Below the pieces are notes generated by a model that was given only the letters and a program-made list of their open reading frames with translations, was not told the DNA's origin and searched no databases. A program made the translations under genes and the position numbers. Below, one piece after another: positions 24,810 through 32,610 of a stretch of DNA of 52,991 nt. Each line of letters begins with the position of its first letter. Positions within the stretch are counted from its first letter, which is position 1. The stretch spans positions 1 to 52,991 of the forward strand of contig JAEDLE010000008.1 of assembly GCA_016295455.1 (NCBI GenBank), given 5' to 3'. This DNA is from Bacteroidales bacterium (GTDB taxonomy: Bacteria; Bacteroidota; Bacteroidia; Bacteroidales; UBA932).

Positions 24810-25382
24810 CTACTGCTCTTCAGCGATAGCCTTGTTATAGCACTGGCGGCAGAGAGGCTCGTAGATGTCCTTTTCTCCAAGGACTACCAGTTTTTTACTT
24901 GATGAAAGGCGGTGTGAATGGTTCGCCAGCGCACCGCATTTCACGCAAATCGCGTGCACTTTCTGTACATCTTCGGCCACGGCCATCAGTGCCGGTATAG
25001 GTCCGAAAGGCTTGCCTTTGTAGTCTGTGTCCAGGCCAGCGACTATCACCCTGATACCGCTGTTGGCGAGTTTCTGGCATACTTCCACAAGGTTGGAACC
25101 GAAGAACTGAGCTTCGTCTATGCCCACCACCTGGACATTCTCCACGAGCTCAAGCATCTTTGCGGCATCATCAACCGGAACGGAAGATATGCTGTGTGCA
25201 TCGTGGGAGACTACATCCTCCTCCGAATAACGGCTGTCCACCGTCGGCTTGAATATGCGTATGGTCTGGTTGGCGAACTGCGCCCTCTTGATTCTTCTGA
25301 TGAGCTCCTCCGTCTTTCCGGAGAACATGGATCCGCATATGACTTCTATGCAGCCTGATTTTTTTGCGATTTCTGAGAACAT
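24810..25382 (-). CDS. tdk: Thymidine kinase
   Basis: Phosphorylates thymidine to dTMP in the nucleotide salvage pathway. The protein is 190 residues and of the type II (human TK1-like) family. The P-loop is GSMFSGKT at residues 17-24 and the Mg/Walker B region is GIDEAQFF. Four zinc-binding cysteines are recognisable as the CVKCG and CRQC pairs in the C-terminal lasso region. Its ATG faces the acidic-protein gene; the two divergent promoter boxes are only 7 bases apart. Confidence 0.98.
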   Translation of the reverse strand: MFSEIAKKSGCIEVICGSMFSGKTEELIRRIKRAQFANQTIRIFKPTVDSRYSEEDVVSHDAHSISSVPVDDAAKMLELVENVQVVGIDEAQFFGSNLVEVCQKLANSGIRVIVAGLDTDYKGKPFGPIPALMAVAEDVQKVHAICVKCGALANHSHRLSSSKKLVVLGEKDIYEPLCRQCYNKAIAEEQ

Positions 25383-25386
25383 AGGC

Positions 25387-25409
25387 TATTTTTGTGGAAA
25401 GCAAAGATA
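25387..25409. promoter_or_regulatory. Overlapping divergent promoter boxes for tdk and the acidic-protein operon
   Basis: Plus strand TATTTTTG at 25387-25394 (for the gene at 25424) and minus strand TATCTTTG at 25402-25409 (for tdk, 19 bases before its ATG). Both match the consensus. They lie so close that the two polymerases should exclude each other. Confidence 0.5.
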
Positions 25410-25423
25410 GTAAAAGAAGCCTT

Positions 25424-26422
25424 ATGGAAAACAAGCCTTTCGAGAATATGTCGGACTTGTCCGCCAGGATGGATGCCATAGAGGCCAGGTTGGCTGCGCT
25501 GGAGAGCGCCCTCAGGAAACTTGGCCCAGAACACGTCGGGGAGGAGGAATTCACACCTGACCTGCCACCTGCCCCCGTTGCCATTGCGGCTGACGAGGCT
25601 ATAGATTTGTCGCTTGACATCATTCCGGAAGCTGTTGAAGACGAGACGGTCACCTCGCTTGTAGAGGATGGGTCCGTTTTTGTGGGAATGCCTGTTGTGG
25701 AGGGAGACCCGGCAGCGGAGGAAGTTCCCGTTCCGGAGGAAGTTCCCGTTCCGGAGGATGCTCCCGTTTCAGAGGATGCTCCCGTTTCAGATGGTCTTCC
25801 AGCGGATAGTCCGGCAGCGGGCGACGTGGTTCAGGCGGAAGAAGTTCCGCTTGAAGTGCCGGAGGCTGTGGATTTGACTGCGGCCGAAGCGGAGGCCGAC
25901 GTTCTTCCTGAACAGGCGGCTGAAGAAATGTCGGAACCTGAAGATATGCCTTCGGCGGAAGACATGCCTGTAGTTGCCGTTGCAGAGGAGCCTGAGGACC
26001 TTCCAGGGGATGAAGAAGGTTTCGGAAACCTGTTCGGGGCGGAGTTCGGGGATGTTCCGCAGCACAAGCCGAGGCGCGGACGCAAGCCGTCCGTTACTAC
26101 GCTCAACGAGAAGGCTGTACAGGACTCCGGGAATGCCGTGATGGACGTCCTTGCCCAGAAGCGGGCCTGGCTTCACGATATGCCGGGACCTGAGGTGAAA
26201 TCGCTCCGCAGCGCCATAGCCCTGGGTGACCAGGTGCTCTTCATCAGGCGTCTTTTCCGCGATGACTCCGCACTCTATCAGGACAGCATAGACAAGTTGA
26301 ATGCGATGCCTGCTCTCGAGAAGGCTCTTGAATATCTTACCTCGACCTTCCCGGAATGGGATATGGACAGCGAGGATGTCTACAGGTTCATGATGGCGCT
26401 CAGGCGCAGGATAAGGAAATAG
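25424..26422 (+). CDS. Acidic repeat-containing protein with a conserved C-terminal domain
   Basis: A 332-residue protein with no recognised function. Residues about 8-35 form a short coiled coil (MSDLSARMDAIEARLAALESAL). Residues about 45-215 are a low-complexity Glu/Asp/Pro/Val region with hexapeptide repeats (EVPVPE twice, DAPVSE/D twice). Residues about 240-332 are an ordered domain (RSAIALGDQVLFIRRLFRDD, then LNAMPALEKALEYLTSTFPEW) that I recognise as recurrent in Bacteroidales hypothetical proteins. There is no signal peptide, so it is probably cytoplasmic. It is 3 bases ahead of rsmI and likely co-transcribed. The start at 25424 is preferred to the GTG at 25394, which falls in the promoter. 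Confidence 0.8.
   Translation: MENKPFENMSDLSARMDAIEARLAALESALRKLGPEHVGEEEFTPDLPPAPVAIAADEAIDLSLDIIPEAVEDETVTSLVEDGSVFVGMPVVEGDPAAEEVPVPEEVPVPEDAPVSEDAPVSDGLPADSPAAGDVVQAEEVPLEVPEAVDLTAAEAEADVLPEQAAEEMSEPEDMPSAEDMPVVAVAEEPEDLPGDEEGFGNLFGAEFGDVPQHKPRRGRKPSVTTLNEKAVQDSGNAVMDVLAQKRAWLHDMPGPEVKSLRSAIALGDQVLFIRRLFRDDSALYQDSIDKLNAMPALEKALEYLTSTFPEWDMDSEDVYRFMMALRRRIRK
25721..25792 (+). repeat. Four tandem 18-base coding repeats
   Basis: Two identical copies starting GAAGTTCCCG, then two nearly identical copies starting GATGCTCCCG (one base apart), encoding EVPVPE, EVPVPE, DAPVSE and DAPVSD. They are in frame, so copy-number change would alter linker length without breaking the protein. Confidence 0.9.
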
Positions 26423-26425
26423 CAT

Positions 26426-27199
26426 ATGGCAGGAATCCTCTACATAGTGCCCACCCCGGTAGGGAATCTCGAAGACATGAGCTACAGGGCTGTACGCATA
26501 CTCAAGGAGGTGGACCTGATCCTTGCGGAGGACACCAGGACCAGTTCCGTCCTGCTGCGTCACTATGGCATTGAGGGGAGACTCCAGTCGCATCACAAGT
26601 TCAATGAGCACAAGACCGCCGGACTCATCAGGGAAAAGATACTCGCCGGTCTGAACGTTGCTCTGATAAGCGACGCCGGCACTCCGGGCATTTCCGACCC
26701 GGGCTTTCTGCTGGCTCGGACCTGTGCGGAGGAAGGTGTTGAGATTCAGACGCTTCCTGGTGCTACGGCCTGTATTCCGGCCATAGTGTCATCTGGCCTG
26801 CCCTGCGACAGATTCTGCTTCGAGGGCTTCCTTCCGGTGAAGAAAGGCCGCCAGACCCTGCTCAGGGAACTTTCAACCGAGCCGAGGACCATGGTCTTCT
26901 ACGAGTCGCCTTACAGGCTTGTGAAGACACTTGAACAATTTGCTGAGTATTTCGGGCCGGACCGTGAGTGTTCGGTTGCAAGGGAGATCTCCAAGGTGCA
27001 CGAGGAACACCGCAGGGGTACTCTCGCTGAGGTCGCAGCCTGGTATGCCGGACACGAGCCCAAGGGGGAAATCGTGATAGTGGTCGCAGGTGCGCCCCAG
27101 ACCAGACAGAAAGCGGAAGAAAAGGACCCTTCCGAAAAGAGGTCCAGACGTCACAGGGAGGCAGAGGAGAGAGAAATGGACACAGATGAAGGACAATGA
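26426..27199 (+). CDS. rsmI: 16S rRNA C1402 ribose 2'-O-methyltransferase
   Basis: Methylates the 2'-OH of cytidine 1402 in 16S rRNA using S-adenosylmethionine. The protein is 257 residues. The N-terminus carries YIVPTPVGNLEDMSYRAVRIL and LAEDTRTSSVLL, and the central motif is SDAGTPGISDPG, both diagnostic for the family. The last about 35 residues (KAEEKDPSEKRSRRHREAEERE) form a highly charged tail that is not part of the catalytic fold. It lies 3 bases after the acidic-protein gene; its 3' end overlaps the next gene by 14 bases. Confidence 0.97.
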   Translation: MAGILYIVPTPVGNLEDMSYRAVRILKEVDLILAEDTRTSSVLLRHYGIEGRLQSHHKFNEHKTAGLIREKILAGLNVALISDAGTPGISDPGFLLARTCAEEGVEIQTLPGATACIPAIVSSGLPCDRFCFEGFLPVKKGRQTLLRELSTEPRTMVFYESPYRLVKTLEQFAEYFGPDRECSVAREISKVHEEHRRGTLAEVAAWYAGHEPKGEIVIVVAGAPQTRQKAEEKDPSEKRSRRHREAEEREMDTDEGQ

Positions 27200-28148
27200 G
27201 AAGGACAGGCGCAAGCCTGACGCTTCTTTCACGGTCGGGGCAATCGCCCTGGTTTTTCTTGCAATAGGTTATCAGACAGCCCTTTTTATACAGCGGGCAA
27301 CTGTCGCCCGGGTAGTCGGCAATTCGGACCACCCGGACACGGTCTACATATGCGCGTCGCCATATTCAGGAGAAAATGAATATGCCGGGCTGGCGTTGGA
27401 GGCGGGGGACGGCGTGTCGGGAGATTCCCGATCGGGGAGCGGTTATGGGACCGTGCCCGGAACTTCCCGTTCGGGGGGCAATGCCGTGCGTTCATACAGG
27501 AAGAATGCGCCTCATTCTGAGGCGGCGCTCAAGCTGAGGGAGAAATATGCCGGCAGGAGCTTTGAGTCATTCCGCTTCAATCCCAATACGGTAACGGTGG
27601 AAGAGCTTATGCGCCTGGGCTTTACCCTCAAACAGGCGCAATCGATAGACAATTACCGCAAGGCTGGGGGACACTTCAACCGCAAGGAAGACTTCGCCCG
27701 TTCATATGTGGTGGCGGACTCGGTGTTCAGGCGTCTGGAACCGTATATCGACATCCCGGCGCTGGACATCAACCATGCTGACTCCGCAGCCTTCGACGCG
27801 CTCCCGGGCATAGGCCCGTACTTCGCATCCCGTATGGTATCCTACAGGGAGAGGCTCGGCGGCTACTCCTGCGTGGAACAGCTGCTCGAGATCCCCAACT
27901 TCGGAGAGGAAAGACTTGAAGGCCTGAGGGATATGCTGACACTCACCCCGCCGGCCCCCTTCCGGCTCTGGAGTCTGCCTGAGGACAGCCTCGCCCTGCA
28001 TCCCCACCTGGACCGCCACGCCGCGCACGCCGTCGTCATATTCCGGGAGAACAGCCCTTTGTCATCCCGCTCCGTGGAAAGACTGCGTGAGGAGGGCATA
28101 CTCACGGAAGAACAGGCGGAAAGGCTCTCAAGATGTCTGCTTGAGTGA
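27186..28148 (+). CDS. Membrane-anchored helix-hairpin-helix (ComEA-like) protein
   Basis: A 320-residue protein with one N-terminal membrane helix (about residues 15-37, VGAIALVFLAIGYQTALFI), a Ser/Gly-rich linker (about 45-100), then repeated helix-hairpin-helix units. The clearest units are FRFNPNTVTVEELMRLGFTL and LDINHADSAAFDALPGIGPYFASRMVSYRERLGG. The second is the classical ComEA pattern that binds DNA backbone. Periplasmic or membrane-side DNA binding, as in DNA uptake, is the family expectation; no other competence gene is nearby. The ATG at 27186 lies inside the end of rsmI, pointing to translational coupling. Confidence 0.85.
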   Translation: MKDNEKDRRKPDASFTVGAIALVFLAIGYQTALFIQRATVARVVGNSDHPDTVYICASPYSGENEYAGLALEAGDGVSGDSRSGSGYGTVPGTSRSGGNAVRSYRKNAPHSEAALKLREKYAGRSFESFRFNPNTVTVEELMRLGFTLKQAQSIDNYRKAGGHFNRKEDFARSYVVADSVFRRLEPYIDIPALDINHADSAAFDALPGIGPYFASRMVSYRERLGGYSCVEQLLEIPNFGEERLEGLRDMLTLTPPAPFRLWSLPEDSLALHPHLDRHAAHAVVIFRENSPLSSRSVERLREEGILTEEQAERLSRCLLE

Positions 28149-28261
28149 GTGTGGCCGGCTGTGGCGGTAAATGCCGTACTGAAATGACGCCAAAACTGCA
28201 CAAAAGCTTGTCAAAAGACACCATATTGTCGCAAATTGCCATATACAAAAAAGTTTCTTAG

Positions 28262-28269
28262 TATATTTG
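28262..28269 (+). promoter_or_regulatory. -7 box for parE
   Basis: TATATTTG, a full match, 18 bases before the parE ATG. No -33 element at the right spacing. Confidence 0.5.
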
Positions 28270-28287
28270 TAGGATAACGGTAATTTT

Positions 28288-30222
28288 ATGGCTGAGACAG
28301 GTCTTCACAACTACACTGACGACAATATCAAGACCCTGGAAGGTGTCGAGCATATCCGCAGGCGTCCCGGCATGTACATCGGACGTCTGGGTAACGGGGA
28401 TAATCCGGGAGACGGCATATATGTGCTGCTCAAGGAGATACTTGACAACTCCATAGATGAGTTCTCCGCGGGTTTCGGAAAGCAGATTCAGATTCAGGTG
28501 GCGGACGGGAAGGTCAGCGTCAGGGATTTCGGACGCGGCATCCCGCTCGGTTCCGTCGTGAAGGCAACCAGCAAGCTCAATACGGGCGGCAAGTTCGACG
28601 ATGCCGTTTTCAAGAAATCGGTGGGCCTGAACGGTGTCGGCACGAAGGCGGTGAATGCGCTGTCTTCCGAGTTCTATGTGGAGTCCTTCCGCGACGGGGA
28701 GAGCTCCTGGGCGAGTTTCTCCAGGGGAAAGCTGCTCGACAGCGGTATGAGGACGGGAGTGGGCGAGAAGAACGGAACCCTCGTGCGCTTCACTCCGGAC
28801 GACGAGCTCTTCGGGAAATACGAGTACAACATGGAGTATGTCGAGACCATGGTCAAGAACTACTCCTACCTCAAGAAAGGCCTGGTGCTCAACCTCAACG
28901 GGGTGCCGTACAAGTCGGAGAACGGTCTTCTCGACCTGGTCAACGACAGCCTTACCGAGCAGCCGCTGTATGCACCTGTCCATTTGGAGGACAAGGACAT
29001 AGAAGTGGTTCTCACGCACGGCAACGCCTACGGTGAGAACATCGCATCATTCGTCAACGGACAGAATACCAGATACGGCGGAACCCATCTGGCAGCGCTA
29101 AGGGAGGCAATCGGAAAGACGCTCAAGGATTTCTTCAAGAAGAACTATGCTCCCGAGGACTGCAGGCAGGGCATAGTCGGAGCCATCAGCATACAGATCC
29201 AGGAACCGGACTTCGAGGGGCAGACCAAGACCAAACTCAGTTCGACCTATATGTGGGAGAAGTATATGAGGGATGCCGACGGGAAAGTCGTCAAGGATGA
29301 GGACGGCTCCAACGTGATCGACAGGGGGCCGACCATTCGTTCTTTCGTGAACGATTTCATCGCCCGTCATCTGGACAATTACCTCCATATGCACCCGGAG
29401 GTTGTGCCTGTGATCGAGGAGAAGATCAAGGCTTCCCAGGCGGAGAGGGAGGAGATTTCCGGGATTCAGAAGAAGACCAGGGCGCACAACAAGAAGGCCA
29501 ACGTCTACAACAAGAAACTCCGGGACTGCAGGTATCATTTCAATGACAAGCTTCCAAAGGACAAGCAGGACCTCAAGGAACTCTCCAGCATATTCATAAC
29601 TGAGGGAGACTCGGCGAGTGGAACCATCACAAAGGTGCGTGACGCGAACAGCCAGGCGGTCTTCAGCCTTAGGGGAAAGCCTATCAACTGTTACAAGGAA
29701 AGCCGTCGTAAAGTTGCTGAGAATGAAGAACTTAATCTTCTGATTTCAGCGTTGGGAGTGGAGGAGGACCTGGATGACCTGAGGTACAACAACATCATCG
29801 TCGCGACCGATGCCGATGATGACGGGATGCACATCAGGATGCTGGTGCTGACTTTCTTCATGAAGTATTACCCCGACCTCATACGCCGCGGACACGTGCA
29901 TATACTCCAGACCCCACTGTTCAGGGTCAGGAACAAGAAGGAGACCCGTTACTGCTTCTCTTCGGAAGAGAAGGATGCTGCGGTCAGGGATCTCCGTACG
30001 GGCGTGGAGATAACCAGGTTCAAGGGTCTGGGAGAGATTTCTTCGAAGGAGTTCGTGGACTTCATAGGCGAGAATATGAGACTTGACATGGTGAAGCTTT
30101 CGGACGAGGAGTCCATAGCCGACATCATGGAATTCTATATGGGTGACAACACCATAGACAGGCAGAACTTCATCCGCCAGAACCTCCGCAGCGAGGAGGA
30201 ACTTGAGGATGTGAACATCTAA
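28288..30222 (+). CDS. parE: DNA topoisomerase IV subunit B
   Basis: ATPase subunit of the type IIA topoisomerase that decatenates daughter chromosomes. The protein is 644 residues. The GHKL ATPase motifs are EILDNSIDE, DFGRGIP and GLNGVGTKAVNALS. The TOPRIM region has ITEGDSASG, LRGKPIN and ATDADDDGMHIR. Length and the lack of a long insertion favour ParE over GyrB. ParC is not next to it; instead, an acyltransferase and an acyl-CoA ligase follow on the same strand, spaced 13 and 8 bases apart, so all three may be one transcript. Confidence 0.93.
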   Translation: MAETGLHNYTDDNIKTLEGVEHIRRRPGMYIGRLGNGDNPGDGIYVLLKEILDNSIDEFSAGFGKQIQIQVADGKVSVRDFGRGIPLGSVVKATSKLNTGGKFDDAVFKKSVGLNGVGTKAVNALSSEFYVESFRDGESSWASFSRGKLLDSGMRTGVGEKNGTLVRFTPDDELFGKYEYNMEYVETMVKNYSYLKKGLVLNLNGVPYKSENGLLDLVNDSLTEQPLYAPVHLEDKDIEVVLTHGNAYGENIASFVNGQNTRYGGTHLAALREAIGKTLKDFFKKNYAPEDCRQGIVGAISIQIQEPDFEGQTKTKLSSTYMWEKYMRDADGKVVKDEDGSNVIDRGPTIRSFVNDFIARHLDNYLHMHPEVVPVIEEKIKASQAEREEISGIQKKTRAHNKKANVYNKKLRDCRYHFNDKLPKDKQDLKELSSIFITEGDSASGTITKVRDANSQAVFSLRGKPINCYKESRRKVAENEELNLLISALGVEEDLDDLRYNNIIVATDADDDGMHIRMLVLTFFMKYYPDLIRRGHVHILQTPLFRVRNKKETRYCFSSEEKDAAVRDLRTGVEITRFKGLGEISSKEFVDFIGENMRLDMVKLSDEESIADIMEFYMGDNTIDRQNFIRQNLRSEEELEDVNI

Positions 30223-30235
30223 ATCATTGAAAATC

Positions 30236-30790
30236 ATGTGGGCAAAATTCTGCGGCTTCCTTCTGCGCGCTCTGGGCTGGACAGCTGATTCCGGACCGGT
30301 GGAGGAACAGAAGGCCATAATCCTTGGAGTGCCTCACACTTCCATCTGGGATTTCCTGATATCCTATCTTTTCTACACCTCCCTCGATGCCGGCAAGGCC
30401 AAGGTGATGATCAAGAAGGAGTTCTTCGTCGGACCTATGGGATGGCTGCTCCGCAAGCTGGGCGGCATACCGACCGACCGCACAAATGCGACGACTCTGG
30501 TGAAGAGTCTCATTACCGAATTCGAGAAAGACGACTACTTCGTGCTCGCCATAGCGCCTGAAGGCACCAGAAAGGCGGTCAAGAAGTGGAAGACAGGGTA
30601 TCACACCATAGCCAGGGCAGCCGGAGTTCCGGTCTATCTGGGCTACTTCGACTGGAAGACAAAACGCATAGGCGTAGGCAAGAAGTTCGAGCTTTCGGAT
30701 GATGCCAGGGCCGATACCGACAGGATACAGGCAATCTATGAGACCATGCATCTGGTAGGCAAACACCCTGATGGATATATCACTAAGTAA
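30236..30790 (+). CDS. Small PlsC-like acyltransferase
   Basis: A 184-residue acyltransferase. Motif I is HTSIWDF (H-X4-D), and motif III is APEGTRKAVKKWKTGYHTIARAAGVPV, both typical of the lysophosphatidate acyltransferase superfamily. The very short length and the W residue inside motif I fit a subgroup common in Bacteroidota whose acceptor is uncertain. The ATG at 30236 (MWAKFCGFLLRALGW) is preferred to the TTG at 30227. An acyl-CoA ligase gene follows 8 bases later, suggesting a joint acyl-activation and transfer step. Confidence 0.85.
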   Translation: MWAKFCGFLLRALGWTADSGPVEEQKAIILGVPHTSIWDFLISYLFYTSLDAGKAKVMIKKEFFVGPMGWLLRKLGGIPTDRTNATTLVKSLITEFEKDDYFVLAIAPEGTRKAVKKWKTGYHTIARAAGVPVYLGYFDWKTKRIGVGKKFELSDDARADTDRIQAIYETMHLVGKHPDGYITK

Positions 30791-30798
30791 ATTATCAT

Positions 30799-32505
30799 AT
30801 GAACGCACTCCGAAGACTCACCACCCGGAAGGAATCATTCGTGACGACCCTTTCGAAACTCTTCGAATTCTCCACGTTGGCATATTCAAAGAATCCTCTT
30901 TCCCGTTATGTGGAAGACGATTCTCAGACCTACACCTACGGGTCATTCCGCGCCAAGTGTCTTGAAATTTCGCATAATCTTTCACGCTACGGCATCAAGG
31001 CCGGGGACAGGATCGCCATATTGTCTCAGAATATGCCGAACTGGACTGTTGCCTTTTTCTCCGCCGTAGCCTTCGGCAGGGTGGCGGTGCCGATACTTCC
31101 GGATTCGTCCGAAAGCGAAGTGACCAACATCCTGACCCATTCCGGAACCAAGGTGCTCTTCGTGTCCGAGAGGATGATTGGCAAGGTTTCGCAGGAGATG
31201 ATGGACAAGATGGTGCTGGTCTTCAACCTGGACAAGCTCCATATAGTGAAGCGCGACGACAAGGCCTTCACCTGTGAGGGCTGGCTGAAGGAACCACAGC
31301 CTGATGACCTGGCTGCAATCATTTATACTTCAGGCACTTCCGGAAAGGCCAAGGGTGTGATGCTCAGTCACAGGAATCTCAGCCACAACGTCATTGCGGC
31401 ATATCACGCGCAGAAAACCAAGGCAAAGGACCGCTGGCTCTCCATACTTCCCATGCCTCACACCTACGAGATGGCTTTCAGCGTGCTTTATCCTCTGTAC
31501 GTCGGAGCCTGTGTGCACTATCTCCAGAAACCGCCTACCCCTACAGTCCTGATAGCTGCAATGAAGAGCGTGAAGCCGACCATCATGTGCTCTGTGCCGC
31601 TCATCATCGAGAAGGTCTATAAGGCAAGCATAGTCCCTACCATCAACAAGAGCCGCATTCTCTCCTGGATGAAGGACCATCTGCCTTCGCTGCTGTACTT
31701 TTTTGTCGGCAGGAAACTGTATGCAACCTTCGGAGGCCACCTGCGCTTCTTCGGCATAGGCGGTTCCAAGCTTGACCCGACCGTTGAGGAATTCCTGCTC
31801 AAGGCCAGGTTTCCATATGCCATAGGCTATGGCCTGACCGAGACGGCGCCTCTCATTACCAATGCCTGCGTCGGAAAGACCAAGGTCGGTTCCATCGGGG
31901 TTCCTGCATATGGCGTTGAGGTCAAGCTGCAGAACGTGAATCCGCAGACCGGTGAGGGTGAGATAGTTGCGAAGGGTGACAACGTTATGCTCGGCTATTA
32001 CAAGGACCCTGAGAGGACCAGGGGAGTGGTTACCGATGACGGTTGGTTCAGGACCAATGACCTTGCGGTGATGGACGAAAAGGGCTACTACTACATCAAG
32101 GGCCGTCTGAACAATATGATACTCGGCGCTTCGGGCGAGAACATCTATCCTGAGGAAATCGAGCAGGTCATCAACACCGTGGAAGGCGTGAACGAATCGC
32201 TGGTGATGGAGCGTGACGGCAAGCTCGTGGCCCTGGTCAAGTTTGACGACAATGTCATCAACTGGAACCAGGCCGGTGAAGACAAGTTTTTCGAGAACCT
32301 TGCCGAGAAGAAAAAGGCAATCATGGACTATGTCAACAAGCGCGTCAGCAAGCAGTCCAAGGTGAATGATGTCGAGGTGATGAAGGATCCGTTCGAGAAG
32401 ACTGCCACCCACAAGATACGCCGCTTCCGCTACAAGAACGCGAAAGGCGACGATGTCAAGCATATGGAACGCCTCAACGGCAAGGATAACGACAGCAAAA
32501 ACTGA
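30799..32505 (+). CDS. Long-chain fatty acid--CoA ligase (AMP-binding family)
   Basis: A 568-residue acyl-activating enzyme that would adenylate a fatty acid and pass it to CoA (or an acyl carrier). The P-loop YTSGTSGKAKGVM is at about residues 176-189. Further motifs: YGLTETAPLI, the adenylate-binding GWFRTNDLAVMDEKGY, and the hinge/C-domain region GRLNNMILGASGENIYPEEIE. The C-terminal catalytic Lys region is DPFEKTATHKIRR. It is encoded right after a small acyltransferase, so recycling exogenous fatty acids into lipids is a reasonable inference. Confidence 0.92.
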   Translation: MNALRRLTTRKESFVTTLSKLFEFSTLAYSKNPLSRYVEDDSQTYTYGSFRAKCLEISHNLSRYGIKAGDRIAILSQNMPNWTVAFFSAVAFGRVAVPILPDSSESEVTNILTHSGTKVLFVSERMIGKVSQEMMDKMVLVFNLDKLHIVKRDDKAFTCEGWLKEPQPDDLAAIIYTSGTSGKAKGVMLSHRNLSHNVIAAYHAQKTKAKDRWLSILPMPHTYEMAFSVLYPLYVGACVHYLQKPPTPTVLIAAMKSVKPTIMCSVPLIIEKVYKASIVPTINKSRILSWMKDHLPSLLYFFVGRKLYATFGGHLRFFGIGGSKLDPTVEEFLLKARFPYAIGYGLTETAPLITNACVGKTKVGSIGVPAYGVEVKLQNVNPQTGEGEIVAKGDNVMLGYYKDPERTRGVVTDDGWFRTNDLAVMDEKGYYYIKGRLNNMILGASGENIYPEEIEQVINTVEGVNESLVMERDGKLVALVKFDDNVINWNQAGEDKFFENLAEKKKAIMDYVNKRVSKQSKVNDVEVMKDPFEKTATHKIRRFRYKNAKGDDVKHMERLNGKDNDSKN

Positions 32506-32570
32506 AATACTCCCGGGATGCGGCAGGGAAATCTAAATTGAATACTGCCGGGAATCGGGTCTGTAGACAT

Positions 32571-32603
32571 AAAGGAGGGCGGCACAACCGGGTGCCGCCC
32601 TCC
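32571..32603 (-). terminator. Strong terminator of glnN, bidirectional by position
   Basis: A 12-bp perfect stem GGAGGGCGGCAC/GTGCCGCCCTCC with a 6-base loop, followed on the minus strand by TTTATG. It lies between the convergent acyl-CoA ligase and glutamine synthetase genes. Confidence 0.85.
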
Positions 32604-32610
32604 GATTCAT

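Noticed and set aside
25721..25792. Tandem 18-base repeats as a CRISPR array
   Set aside because: The repeats are directly adjacent without spacers and are in frame in a coding region.
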